A stretch of DNA of 12,149 nucleotides from positions 1 through 12,149 of the forward strand of contig UQVI01000040.1 in the NCBI GenBank assembly GCA_900544515.1, in the 5' to 3' direction. Positions 5,484-12,149 of the stretch are shown piece after piece. The notes under the pieces were generated by a model that saw nothing but the letters and a program-made list of their open reading frames with translations, searched no databases and was not told the DNA's origin. The first letter of the stretch is position 1. Each line of letters opens with the position of its first letter. The stretch comes from an uncultured Oscillospiraceae bacterium. GTDB taxonomy: Bacteria > Bacillota > Clostridia > Oscillospirales > Acutalibacteraceae. A program made the translations under genes and the position numbers.

Positions 5484-6927
5484 GAACCTGATAATAAGGA
5501 GAAAAATGATTCAGCTTTTCTTCAAATTTATCCTTTGGCTGTTCCTTAGGCACCTCCACAGGATATTCACCGGTAAAGCATCCATTACAAAAACCACATT
5601 CTGAATTGCAGGCAAGCTTATTTGTGGATTCGACAGAAAGATAACCGAGACTGTCAACACCGATTTCCTTTGCAATTTCCTTAACAGAATCATACTTGCA
5701 GGCAATCAGATTTTCCTGTGAATCAACATCTGTTCCGAAAAAGCAGGGATGTCTGAAAGGAGGAGACGACACACGCATATGCACCTCTTTTGCTCCTGCC
5801 TCACGGAGAAGTCTGACGATTCTTGCACAGGTTGTACCGCGAACAATGGAATCATCAATCATAATAACACGCTTGCCGCTAATATTTTCTTTTACTGCAT
5901 TGAGCTTGATACGCACTGCGTCTTCACGCTGACCCTGTGACGGCTGAATAAAGCTCCTGCCGATATATCTGTTTTTAATAAATCCTATGCCGTAAGGAAT
6001 ACCGCTTTCCTGCGCATAACCAAGTGCGGCATCCAGTCCTGAATCGGGAACACCGATAACCACATCAGCCTCAACAGGATGCTCCTTTGCAAGAAAAGCG
6101 CCTGCTCTCATTCTTGCATGCTGTACAGAAGAGCCTTCAATCACAGAATCAGGACGTGCAAAATAGATATATTCAAACACACAGATATTGCCCTTTTTAC
6201 CGCAATGGGTTTCAATGGATTTCACTCCGTCGGTACTGATTACCACAATTTCACCGGGCTTGATATCTCTGATGAATTCTGCGCCCACTGTATCAAGTGC
6301 ACAGGATTCCGATGCAACGATATAAGCACCGTCATTTGTTTTGCCTAAGCAGAGAGGTCTGAAACCATAAGGGTCACGAAATGCAATCAGCTTGGTCGCA
6401 GTCATAACAACACAGGAATATGCACCCTTAAGGGTATACATAACCTTTTCAACAGCTTCCTCAGTGCTTTTGCTTGTAAGACGCTGAGAAACAATTGAAT
6501 ATGCGATTGACTCTGTATCGGAGGTACCGTGAAAGATTGCACCTCTAAGCTCAAAATACTTTCTCAGATCAGGTGCATTCACCAGATTACCGTTATGTGC
6601 AACTGCAAGATTACCCTTTATATGGCGGATGACCAACGGCTGTATATTATTGGCATTTTTACCGCCTGTTGTGGAATAGCGCACATGGCCGATTGCCATA
6701 TTGCCCATTCCAAGATGATCCATACGTGAAGGGGTAAACACATCAGGAACCAAGCCGTCACCCCTGTGATGTCTGAATACACCATCATCATTGACAGCTA
6801 TGCCACAGCTTTCCTGCCCTCTGTGCTGCAAAGCGTAAAGACCAAGATACACAGACTGTGCAACATACGTTGTTTTATTTTCAAAAATGCCGAAAACGCC
6901 GCATTCCTCGTGAAGATTGTTAAACAT
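5476..6927 (-). CDS. purF: Amidophosphoribosyltransferase PurF
   Basis: First enzyme of purine synthesis: PRPP plus glutamine give 5-phosphoribosylamine, glutamate and pyrophosphate. 483 residues. The class II glutaminase domain starts with a short propeptide before Cys9 (EECGVFGI), the nucleophile exposed by cleavage; HVRYST (81-86) and HNGN (111-114) follow. The PRPP loop is VIMIDDSIVRGTT (354-366). Cys249 (ICVFEY), Cys395 (HPCFFG), Cys447 and Cys450 (CNGCFTG) correspond to the [4Fe-4S] ligands of the Bacillus enzyme, so it should be oxygen-sensitive. The ATG at 6927 follows AAGGAGAGG by 6 bases; the frame extends 36 codons upstream, but those overlap the previous gene. It lies 13 bases after the GXGXG gene, so it is co-transcribed with glutamate synthase rather than with other pur genes. 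Confidence 0.97.
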   Translation of the reverse strand: MFNNLHEECGVFGIFENKTTYVAQSVYLGLYALQHRGQESCGIAVNDDGVFRHHRGDGLVPDVFTPSRMDHLGMGNMAIGHVRYSTTGGKNANNIQPLVIRHIKGNLAVAHNGNLVNAPDLRKYFELRGAIFHGTSDTESIAYSIVSQRLTSKSTEEAVEKVMYTLKGAYSCVVMTATKLIAFRDPYGFRPLCLGKTNDGAYIVASESCALDTVGAEFIRDIKPGEIVVISTDGVKSIETHCGKKGNICVFEYIYFARPDSVIEGSSVQHARMRAGAFLAKEHPVEADVVIGVPDSGLDAALGYAQESGIPYGIGFIKNRYIGRSFIQPSQGQREDAVRIKLNAVKENISGKRVIMIDDSIVRGTTCARIVRLLREAGAKEVHMRVSSPPFRHPCFFGTDVDSQENLIACKYDSVKEIAKEIGVDSLGYLSVESTNKLACNSECGFCNGCFTGEYPVEVPKEQPKDKFEEKLNHFSPYYQVLD

Positions 6928-6940
6928 AGGAAACCTCTCC

Positions 6941-7675
6941 TTAGTTGGGGGTATATAAATTTGCATACGGTCTTGCCGTCGCAGGAATAAGCTTTTTAAA
7001 GGACTTTGACATAATGGTATCGTAATCCTTATCAAAATACTTGCAATACTTTTTCACATACAAATCAAGCTCTTTTTTATCGTCATCATCCAGATTTGTA
7101 ACTTTAATATTGTCACTGAGATTTTCCTTAGGAAAATTACCGCGAACAAAAATCTTACCGCCGTGCATACCTGATGCACAGTGCGTGCCGAAAAGCTTTT
7201 CACCTCTTCTGAGTTCAAGACCTAAAAGGACAATTGTACCCCCTGCCATATACTCACCGAGAAAGGAGCCTGCATTCTTACCGATAACAAGAACTGGACG
7301 CATCTGACGGAATTCCTTCATATGAATACCGCCGCGACAGGCAACATTATCCCTGATATAAATCTGTCCGTCACGCATACCATAGCCCATAGCATCACCT
7401 GAATGACCGTGAACAACGATTTCACCGCCGTTCATTGTATTGCCGACTGCATCCTGGCAGTTGCCGTAAACGACAACCTTACCGCCGTTCAGATAACAAG
7501 CCATATCATTACCCGGAGTGCCGTACACCTCAATGGTTTTTCCTGAATCAAGAGCACATCCGATATATCTTTGGCCGTTAACATCCTTAACTGTAACTTT
7601 TTTCTTGGTCTCCAGCTGTTTTTTGATATCCTCATTGACTTTCTCATAACGCGTTAAACCTGCCTCAATAATCAT
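6941..7675 (-). CDS. Glutamate synthase GXGXG-domain subunit (GltB domain 3)
   Basis: Free-standing version of the C-terminal beta-helix domain of the glutamate synthase large subunit, 244 residues. In the fused enzyme this domain is structural and helps hold the glutaminase and synthase domains together. Repeated glycine turns mark the right-handed helix between about 46 and 180: GGKVVVYG (64-71), GNTMNGGEIVVHG (78-90), GDAMGYGMRDGQIYIRD (93-109), MAGGTIVLLG (143-152), MHGGKIFVRG (170-179). The last 60 residues are charged and helical. Its ATG overlaps the stop of the oxidoreductase fragment (ATGA), with GGAG 7 bases upstream. The same domain occurs in formylmethanofuran dehydrogenase subunit C, but the neighbours point to glutamate synthase. 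Confidence 0.9.
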   Translation of the reverse strand: MIIEAGLTRYEKVNEDIKKQLETKKKVTVKDVNGQRYIGCALDSGKTIEVYGTPGNDMACYLNGGKVVVYGNCQDAVGNTMNGGEIVVHGHSGDAMGYGMRDGQIYIRDNVACRGGIHMKEFRQMRPVLVIGKNAGSFLGEYMAGGTIVLLGLELRRGEKLFGTHCASGMHGGKIFVRGNFPKENLSDNIKVTNLDDDDKKELDLYVKKYCKYFDKDYDTIMSKSFKKLIPATARPYANLYTPN

Positions 7676-8046
7676 ATCTGCACTCCCCCTCTCAGTTTCG
7701 TAATTCTTGTATCCTTATCAAACATAAAGATTGACGGATTATCCATAATATCTCCCTGAATTGTATCAAGTGAAATTTTATTTGAAATGAGATTTGTATA
7801 CATACCTGCATTAACGCTTGAATTGATAAGCACATATCCCACCAGCTTATCACCCTCAAACACAAGACGTTTATAAACATCTCCGTCCTGCCTGATTTTA
7901 TCGCTGTACCGCTCACCCTGTGCATTAATCAGACCGCAGGTACAAATTCTCAGACCGAAAAAGTCAATGGCATTTACCGAATAGGTACCGCCGACGGTTA
8001 CGTCAGCACCTGCCATCTGCGCACCGGCAACATTACCCTGCTGCAT
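7672..8046 (-). CDS. C-terminal fragment of the FAD/NAD(P)H oxidoreductase (frameshifted)
   Basis: The remaining 124 codons of the oxidoreductase, in another frame from the N-terminal part. The peptide resumes exactly where the other stops (QQGNVAGAQMAGADVTVGGT, where the family reads ALWPNA, two or three residues, QG..AG). It then carries the C-terminal dimerisation domain, with VYKRLVFEGDKLVGYVLI and AGMYTNLISNKISL. The boundary given here is an in-frame ATG at 8046, but no ribosome binding site precedes it, so it is probably not translated on its own. Codon use and conservation look normal up to the stop, as expected of a very recent break or a sequence error. Its stop overlaps the GXGXG start by four bases. 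Confidence 0.8.
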   Translation of the reverse strand: MQQGNVAGAQMAGADVTVGGTYSVNAIDFFGLRICTCGLINAQGERYSDKIRQDGDVYKRLVFEGDKLVGYVLINSSVNAGMYTNLISNKISLDTIQGDIMDNPSIFMFDKDTRITKLRGGVQI

Positions 8047-8929
8047 TAGGCCATAAAGCAATAATTTTCTTTGAGCCGTCAAGCATATCCGTTGAAACGC
8101 AGCAATCACCTGCTGCATAGATATCAGGATTACTGGTCTGCATCGTTTCAGTATCCGTAATAATCCCCCTGTTCACCTCGAGTCCTGCCTTTTCAGCAAG
8201 CTCCGTCTGCGATCTTACACCAACAGCAAGAATAAGCAAATCACAAGGTAATTTTTTGCCGTCCTTAAGCGTTACAGCGGTAATCTGCTTACCCTTTGAT
8301 GAAGCCTTTACCACTGTGTTTTCAAGGTGAAATCTGATGCCGTTATTTTCCAGATGCTTTTTAACCTGCTTGGCGGATTTCGCATCCAGAATGGAAGGAA
8401 GAACTCTCGGAGCAAGTTCCACAACATCAACGCTTTTGCATATCTTTACAAGTCCCTCAGCAGCCTTCATACCGATAAGACCCGCGCCAATTACAACTGC
8501 TCTTGTCTTAGCGTTTGCAAGTGTCTTAACCACCTTAGTTGCTTTTAAATCAAGGAAGGTCAATGCATTAGCCTTTCCCTCAACATTATCCATAGGAGGT
8601 ACAAACGGCTTTGAACCTGTGCAAAGGCAAAGCTTATCATAGGGATAATTTTTTCTGCCGGCTTTTACAATCTTCTTCTCCATATCAATTGCATCAACCT
8701 TTGAAGAGGTTATCACATCAATTTTCTTTTCCTTATAAAATGTAGGCTTTCTGAGAGCCATATTGCTCTCCTTAACCTTACCCTTTAAATAATAGCTGAT
8801 GGAAGGGCGTGAATACGGCATATACTCCTCTTCTGTCAGCACGGTTACTGTGCCCTGAGCATCATATTTTCTGACAGCCTCTGCCGCTGCAAGTCCTGCA
8901 GCTGAGGCACCTATAATAACATATTTCAT
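8033..8929 (-). CDS. N-terminal part of an FAD/NAD(P)H oxidoreductase, probable GOGAT electron-input subunit (frameshifted)
   Basis: Pyridine nucleotide-disulfide oxidoreductase superfamily. It has the FAD fingerprint YVIIGASAAGLAAAEA (3-18), an NAD(P) fold with AVVIGAGLIGMKAAEGL (144-160) and the second FAD site DIYAAGDC (269-276). YSRPSISYYLKGK (39-51) resembles NADH oxidase and nitrite reductase relatives but lacks the redox cysteine of water-forming NADH oxidases. By context it should pass electrons from NAD(P)H through the Fe-S subunit to FMN, the role of GltD. The ATG overlaps the stop of the Fe-S gene (TAATG), with AGGAGGTG 7 bases upstream. The frame ends early: after ALWPNA it hits TAA at 8035-8033, while the missing 120 or so residues continue in another frame. 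The intact protein would have about 420 residues. Confidence 0.88.
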   Translation of the reverse strand: MKYVIIGASAAGLAAAEAVRKYDAQGTVTVLTEEEYMPYSRPSISYYLKGKVKESNMALRKPTFYKEKKIDVITSSKVDAIDMEKKIVKAGRKNYPYDKLCLCTGSKPFVPPMDNVEGKANALTFLDLKATKVVKTLANAKTRAVVIGAGLIGMKAAEGLVKICKSVDVVELAPRVLPSILDAKSAKQVKKHLENNGIRFHLENTVVKASSKGKQITAVTLKDGKKLPCDLLILAVGVRSQTELAEKAGLEVNRGIITDTETMQTSNPDIYAAGDCCVSTDMLDGSKKIIALWPNAAG

Positions 8930-9366
8930 TATTTTGCACCTCCTGCTTCCAGCCACAACAATGCCCTGTTCGGACAATTCTTGACACAGGCAGGCTCCTC
9001 GCCGCCGCACAAATCACACTTAAAGGCAATATCGCCTGTTTTGATACAGCCAATCGGACAAACGGCCAGACAGGTCATACAGCCGATACATTTATTTTCA
9101 TTTACAGATACGATGCCTGTTTTCTTATCCTTTGTCATAGCACCTGTGATACAAGCCTTAACGCAGGCAGGGTCATCACAGTGACGGCAGTTGACAGCAA
9201 CGGATGCTGTTTTGTCACCATAAACCGTAACACGGCTGACAGGTGCAGGATTTTCAACCTTATGCGCCTTGATAACATCCTTTGATTTTGAGTGATTCGT
9301 CTTGCAGTAAACCTCACAAAGTCGGCAGTTTATGCAAAGCTCTTCTCTGGCAAATACTTTTTTCAT
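8929..9366 (-). CDS. Ferredoxin-like subunit with four [4Fe-4S] motifs (HycB/CooF type)
   Basis: Electron-transfer protein of 145 residues. Sixteen cysteines fall in four groups: 11, 14, 17, 21; 60, 63, 68, 72; 93, 96, 99, 103; and 117, 120, 127, 131, the HycB/DmsB pattern that can hold four [4Fe-4S] clusters by sharing ligands between motifs. There is no signal peptide or membrane segment, so it is cytoplasmic. The start ATG follows GGAGG by 9 bases and lies 13 bases after the FMN subunit. Its stop overlaps the oxidoreductase ATG by one base. Given the order, it probably wires the flavoprotein to the synthase subunit, replacing the Fe-S domain of GltD. An alternative electron donor such as ferredoxin cannot be excluded. 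Confidence 0.92.
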   Translation of the reverse strand: MKKVFAREELCINCRLCEVYCKTNHSKSKDVIKAHKVENPAPVSRVTVYGDKTASVAVNCRHCDDPACVKACITGAMTKDKKTGIVSVNENKCIGCMTCLAVCPIGCIKTGDIAFKCDLCGGEEPACVKNCPNRALLWLEAGGAK

Positions 9367-9379
9367 ATCAAACTACCTC

Positions 9380-10882
9380 CTATTCACCTGCGTGCTTAAT
9401 TCCGAGTATCTCAAGCTCTTTTTCACTTAAACCGATACCCCTGAGCATTAATCTGTTGCCGCGTAATGAATCAATGGAGTTAATGCCCATGCCGCCCATA
9501 ATCTCTTTGATTTCATGATTCCATGCATTGATAAGATTGATAACTCTTTTATGTGCAATTTCAGGATTCAGACGTCTTGTAAGCTCAGGGCGCTGCGTAG
9601 CAATACCCCAGTTGCACTTGCCTGTATTACAGGTCTGACACATATGGCAGCCCATTGCAATAAGCGCAGCAGATGCAATATAGCACGCATCCGCACCAAG
9701 TGCAATTGCCTTTACAATATCCGATGAGCACCTGAAAGAGCCTGCCGCCACAAGGGATACAGTTGAACGTATGCCCTCGTCACGCAGTCGCTGATCGGCA
9801 GCGGCAAGTGCAAGCTCAATCGGAATACCCACATTGTCACGTATTCTTGTAGGTGCTGCGCCCGTACCACCTCTGAAACCGTCAATAACAACAATATCCG
9901 CACCTGCTCTTGCACAGCCGGATGCAATTGCAGCAACATTGTGCACTGCCGCAATTTTAACGGACACAGGCTTTTTTCCGTCAGTAGCCTGCTTAAGAGA
10001 CCATATAAGCTGACGTAAATCCTCTATAGAATAAATATCATGATGCGGTGCAGGTGAAATCGCATCTGATCCCTCAGGAATCATACGGGCATTGGATACC
10101 TCAACATTAACCTTTTCACCCGGAAGATGTCCGCCTATACCGGGCTTTGCACCCTGACCGATTTTTATTTCAATAAACTTTGAATTCTCAAGATAACCCT
10201 TATGTACGCCGAAACGTCCTGATGCAACCTGCACAACAGCGTGATCACCGAAATCAGCAAGCTCAGGGTGCAGACCACCCTCACCTGTATTAAACAGTGT
10301 ACCAAGCTCCTTAGCCGCCATTGCAAGTGATTTCTGTGCATTCATTGAAATTGAGCCAAAGCTCATTGCTGAAAACATAATCGGTGTTTCAAGCATAACC
10401 TGCGGCGGCATTTTTGTAATTGATTTACCCTTCTTTTCAACCTCAAGTTTTGCAGGCTTTCGTCCCAATATAGCACGGATTTCCATAGGCTCACGAAGAG
10501 GATCAATGGAGGGATTGGTAACCTGTGAAGCATTGAGTAAAATCTTATCCCAGTAAATAGGAAAGGGTTTCGGATTACCCATTGCGGACAGCAGAACTGA
10601 GCCTGTCTCCGCCTGACGGCAGATTTCCTGCTGGTACTGAGGTGTCCAGTTTGCGTTATCACGGTAATCACAAACATACTTTTCAATTCTCAGTGCACCT
10701 GTCGGGCAAAGGTCAACACACCTGTGGCAGGCAACACAATTATTTGAATTGCAAAGAACGGTCTTTCCGTCCTCATCAAAATAGTGACATTCATTTGAAC
10801 ACTGACGCACACAGCAGCCGCAGTCAATGCAGCGTTCCCTGTCACGAATAATTGTAAATCTGCGCGGAATAAAGTTAATCAT
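9380..10882 (-). CDS. Glutamate synthase FMN subunit with N-terminal ferredoxin domain (archaeal-type GltB)
   Basis: Synthase subunit of 500 residues, making glutamate from 2-oxoglutarate and ammonia at FMN. Residues 14-65 are a two-cluster ferredoxin domain (CIDCGCCVRQC at 18-28; CVACHRCVDLCP at 49-60). The FMN barrel carries SAMSFGSIS (171-179), GEGGLHPE (200-207), GQGAKPGIGGHLPG (242-255), SPAPHHDIYSIEDL (276-289) and GFRGGTGAAP (335-344). Cys412, Cys418 and Cys423 (C-x5-C-x4-C, then NWGIATQ) are the [3Fe-4S] ligands of glutamate synthase. There is no glutaminase domain; that is the preceding gene. Its ATG overlaps the upstream stop by one base (TGATG), so the pair is coupled. This split form is known from archaea and anaerobic bacteria. 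Confidence 0.95.
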   Translation of the reverse strand: MINFIPRRFTIIRDRERCIDCGCCVRQCSNECHYFDEDGKTVLCNSNNCVACHRCVDLCPTGALRIEKYVCDYRDNANWTPQYQQEICRQAETGSVLLSAMGNPKPFPIYWDKILLNASQVTNPSIDPLREPMEIRAILGRKPAKLEVEKKGKSITKMPPQVMLETPIMFSAMSFGSISMNAQKSLAMAAKELGTLFNTGEGGLHPELADFGDHAVVQVASGRFGVHKGYLENSKFIEIKIGQGAKPGIGGHLPGEKVNVEVSNARMIPEGSDAISPAPHHDIYSIEDLRQLIWSLKQATDGKKPVSVKIAAVHNVAAIASGCARAGADIVVIDGFRGGTGAAPTRIRDNVGIPIELALAAADQRLRDEGIRSTVSLVAAGSFRCSSDIVKAIALGADACYIASAALIAMGCHMCQTCNTGKCNWGIATQRPELTRRLNPEIAHKRVINLINAWNHEIKEIMGGMGINSIDSLRGNRLMLRGIGLSEKELEILGIKHAGE

Positions 10883-11985
10883 CAGTTCTCAGCCTCCTCA
10901 TCATCCATTTCAAGAGGAATAAATACAGGTTCTGCGCCTGATACGGACCATACCTTTTCAGGATCAGGACATATAATTCTGATTGCCGATTCCTCTGAAG
11001 CAAAATAAGCTCTGTTGCCCTTTGTGGCAGCAGTTAATGAACGCAGCTTAAGTCTGTCGTTAATCGCTAACAAACCTTTGTTCGAACCGAGTATAACGGA
11101 GAAAGGACCGTTAACAAGTGCACCGTTATAAATGGAACGGAGATTTGTAAAGTACTCCTTTTTCTCATCGTCCATTCTGTCAATCTCGTCCCACTCGGGG
11201 GCTGTCAGAACATCTGCTGCAACCTCAATCGGCAGATTGTGATGACGGAGCAAATGGTCAAACAAATAGGTAATAACCTCTGTATCCGTCTGCATTGTAC
11301 AGATATAGCCAAACTGTTCAATATATCTTCTGTTGGCATCATAGGATGAAATTTCACCGTTATGAACAATGGACCAGTCCAGGATATTAAATGGGTGTGA
11401 GCCGCCCCACCAGCCGGGAGTATTGGTTGGGAAACGTCCATGTGCTGTCCAGATATACGCCTCATACTGATCAAGCATATAGAATTCACCAACATCCTCA
11501 GGATAACCTACTGCCTTAAAGCAGCCCATATTCTTACCGCTTGAGAAGATATACGCTCCCTCTATTTCGTTATTTACCCTTGTAACGCATTGTGCAACGT
11601 ATTCCTGCTCATCAAGTCGTGCATCCTTCATACGCACTCTGTTTGCCTTGCCGAAATACCTCCAGATATCAGGACCCTTTTCAATACTTGCTACCTGCTT
11701 TGTAGGTATTCTTTCTGCAACATCAATATTAAAATGCCTGAACAAAAAATCTTCACACTGCTTTCTTGAATCATTGGTTTCAAAGAAAACATGAATCGCA
11801 TATTCATCCTTATGCTCCGGATAAATTCCGTAAGCCGCAAAACCGCCGCCCAGACCATTTGAACGGTCGTGCATAAGAGCAATAGATTTAATGATTTCCG
11901 AGCCGTTTATACGCTTGCCTTTTCTGTCAATGATTGCGGCAATGGCACAGCCGGAAGGAATTCTTATTTCTCCCTCTCTAAGCAT
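10882..11985 (-). CDS. Class II glutamine amidotransferase subunit of glutamate synthase (GltB domain 1)
   Basis: Separate glutaminase domain, 367 residues, supplying ammonia from glutamine to the FMN subunit. Conserved features are Cys13 (IPSGCAIAAIID), the probable nucleophile after removal of a short propeptide, HGRFPTN (182-188), HNGEISSYDANRR (208-220) and TDTE (233-236). The order and spacing match GltB-type rather than PurF-type glutaminases. The start is ATG at 11985-11983, which has AGGAG 8 bases upstream; an ATG two codons earlier (11991) is only 2 bases from that site and is less likely. It is the first cistron of the unit and overlaps the FMN subunit gene by one base. Confidence 0.92.
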   Translation of the reverse strand: MLREGEIRIPSGCAIAAIIDRKGKRINGSEIIKSIALMHDRSNGLGGGFAAYGIYPEHKDEYAIHVFFETNDSRKQCEDFLFRHFNIDVAERIPTKQVASIEKGPDIWRYFGKANRVRMKDARLDEQEYVAQCVTRVNNEIEGAYIFSSGKNMGCFKAVGYPEDVGEFYMLDQYEAYIWTAHGRFPTNTPGWWGGSHPFNILDWSIVHNGEISSYDANRRYIEQFGYICTMQTDTEVITYLFDHLLRHHNLPIEVAADVLTAPEWDEIDRMDDEKKEYFTNLRSIYNGALVNGPFSVILGSNKGLLAINDRLKLRSLTAATKGNRAYFASEESAIRIICPDPEKVWSVSGAEPVFIPLEMDDEEAEN

Positions 11986-12000
11986 AATCATTTCTCCTTA

Positions 12001-12149
12001 AATCAATAAAATAAATACATTATCCTTAATGCTTAGGCAATAGAGAGTAATTCGAACCTGCCCAAAATGCAGAATTAAAGCAAATTTATGAAGTTTTCAC
12101 TGTTGCCTTGCGTCAGCAAGGCTGCCATCTCAAAAATCAAAATTCATCT
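12001..12149. other. Upstream region of the glutamate synthase operon
   Basis: 149 bases without a coding frame. No good -35/-10 pair was found on the minus strand; the best -10-like string is GATAAT at about 12024-12019, without a matching -35. A compact hairpin, GCCTTGC/GCAAGGC with a 4-base loop, lies at 12105-12122. The operon promoter is either weak or beyond the window. Confidence 0.5.
12105..12122. repeat. Short stable hairpin near the contig end
   Basis: GCCTTGC (12105-12111), loop GTCA, GCAAGGC (12116-12122): a 7-bp GC-rich stem with a tetraloop. It has no T-run on either side, so it is not an intrinsic terminator. It may be part of a dispersed repeat or a structured leader. Confidence 0.55.

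Noticed and set aside
8044..8118. Independent gene for the C-terminal oxidoreductase fragment
   Set aside because: The extra N-terminal residues from 8118 are the out-of-frame reading of the upstream half, and neither possible start has a ribosome binding site; a frameshifted single gene explains both halves.
12045..12060. tRNA-like T-loop (GGTTCGAATT on the minus strand)
   Set aside because: The flanking bases do not pair as a T stem and no anticodon or acceptor stem is present nearby.

Overview
The window looks like one contig of a low-GC Bacillota genome, most likely an anaerobic member of Clostridia. The signs are the ylxM-ffh-rpsP-khpA order, strong AGGAGG-type ribosome binding sites, near-consensus sigma-A promoters, a Bacillus-type PurF with iron-sulfur ligands, an oxygen-sensitive split glutamate synthase rich in Fe-S clusters, and a tRNA with encoded CCA. 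The genus cannot be fixed from the sequence. The first 47 bases are not biological: they are an Illumina Nextera i7 adapter (index and Tn5 mosaic end), so genomic sequence starts at 48.

Layout. 48-143: the last 31 codons of an unidentified rightward gene, separated by a two-way terminator from a leftward operon. 190-2577: leftward ylxM, ffh, rpsP and khpA (SRP targeting, ribosomal protein S16, KH RNA chaperone), driven by a perfect TTGACA-17-TATAAT promoter. 2578-2810: divergent control region with two similar 24-bp palindromes. 2811-3859: rightward azlC-azlD, a branched-chain amino acid exporter. 3863-4163: a MITE-like inverted-repeat unit and several terminator hairpins. 4169-4261: tRNA-Ser(GGA), leftward. 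4309-5409: an MscS-family channel, leftward, with its own promoter lying across the purF stop codon. 5476-11985: a leftward six-cistron unit (one cistron broken). 11986-12149: its leader, with a compact hairpin but no convincing promoter.

The six-cistron unit encodes a glutamate synthase whose domains lie on separate polypeptides: class II glutaminase, ferredoxin plus FMN synthase domain, a four-cluster ferredoxin-like subunit, an FAD/NAD(P)H oxidoreductase, and the GXGXG beta-helix domain. PurF follows 13 bases later. Together these would convert glutamine and 2-oxoglutarate to glutamate with electrons from NAD(P)H, while PurF uses glutamine to start purine synthesis. The oxidoreductase is split by a frameshift at about 8036-8047 that looks like a 5-base deletion between short repeats. 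Whether it is a real mutation or an assembly error decides whether this glutamate synthase can take electrons from NAD(P)H.

No defence system, CRISPR array, prophage or transposase gene is visible. The less ordinary content is the palindrome pair, the MITE-like unit, the promoter nested in a terminator, the glutamate synthase-purF operon and the two contig-end artefacts.
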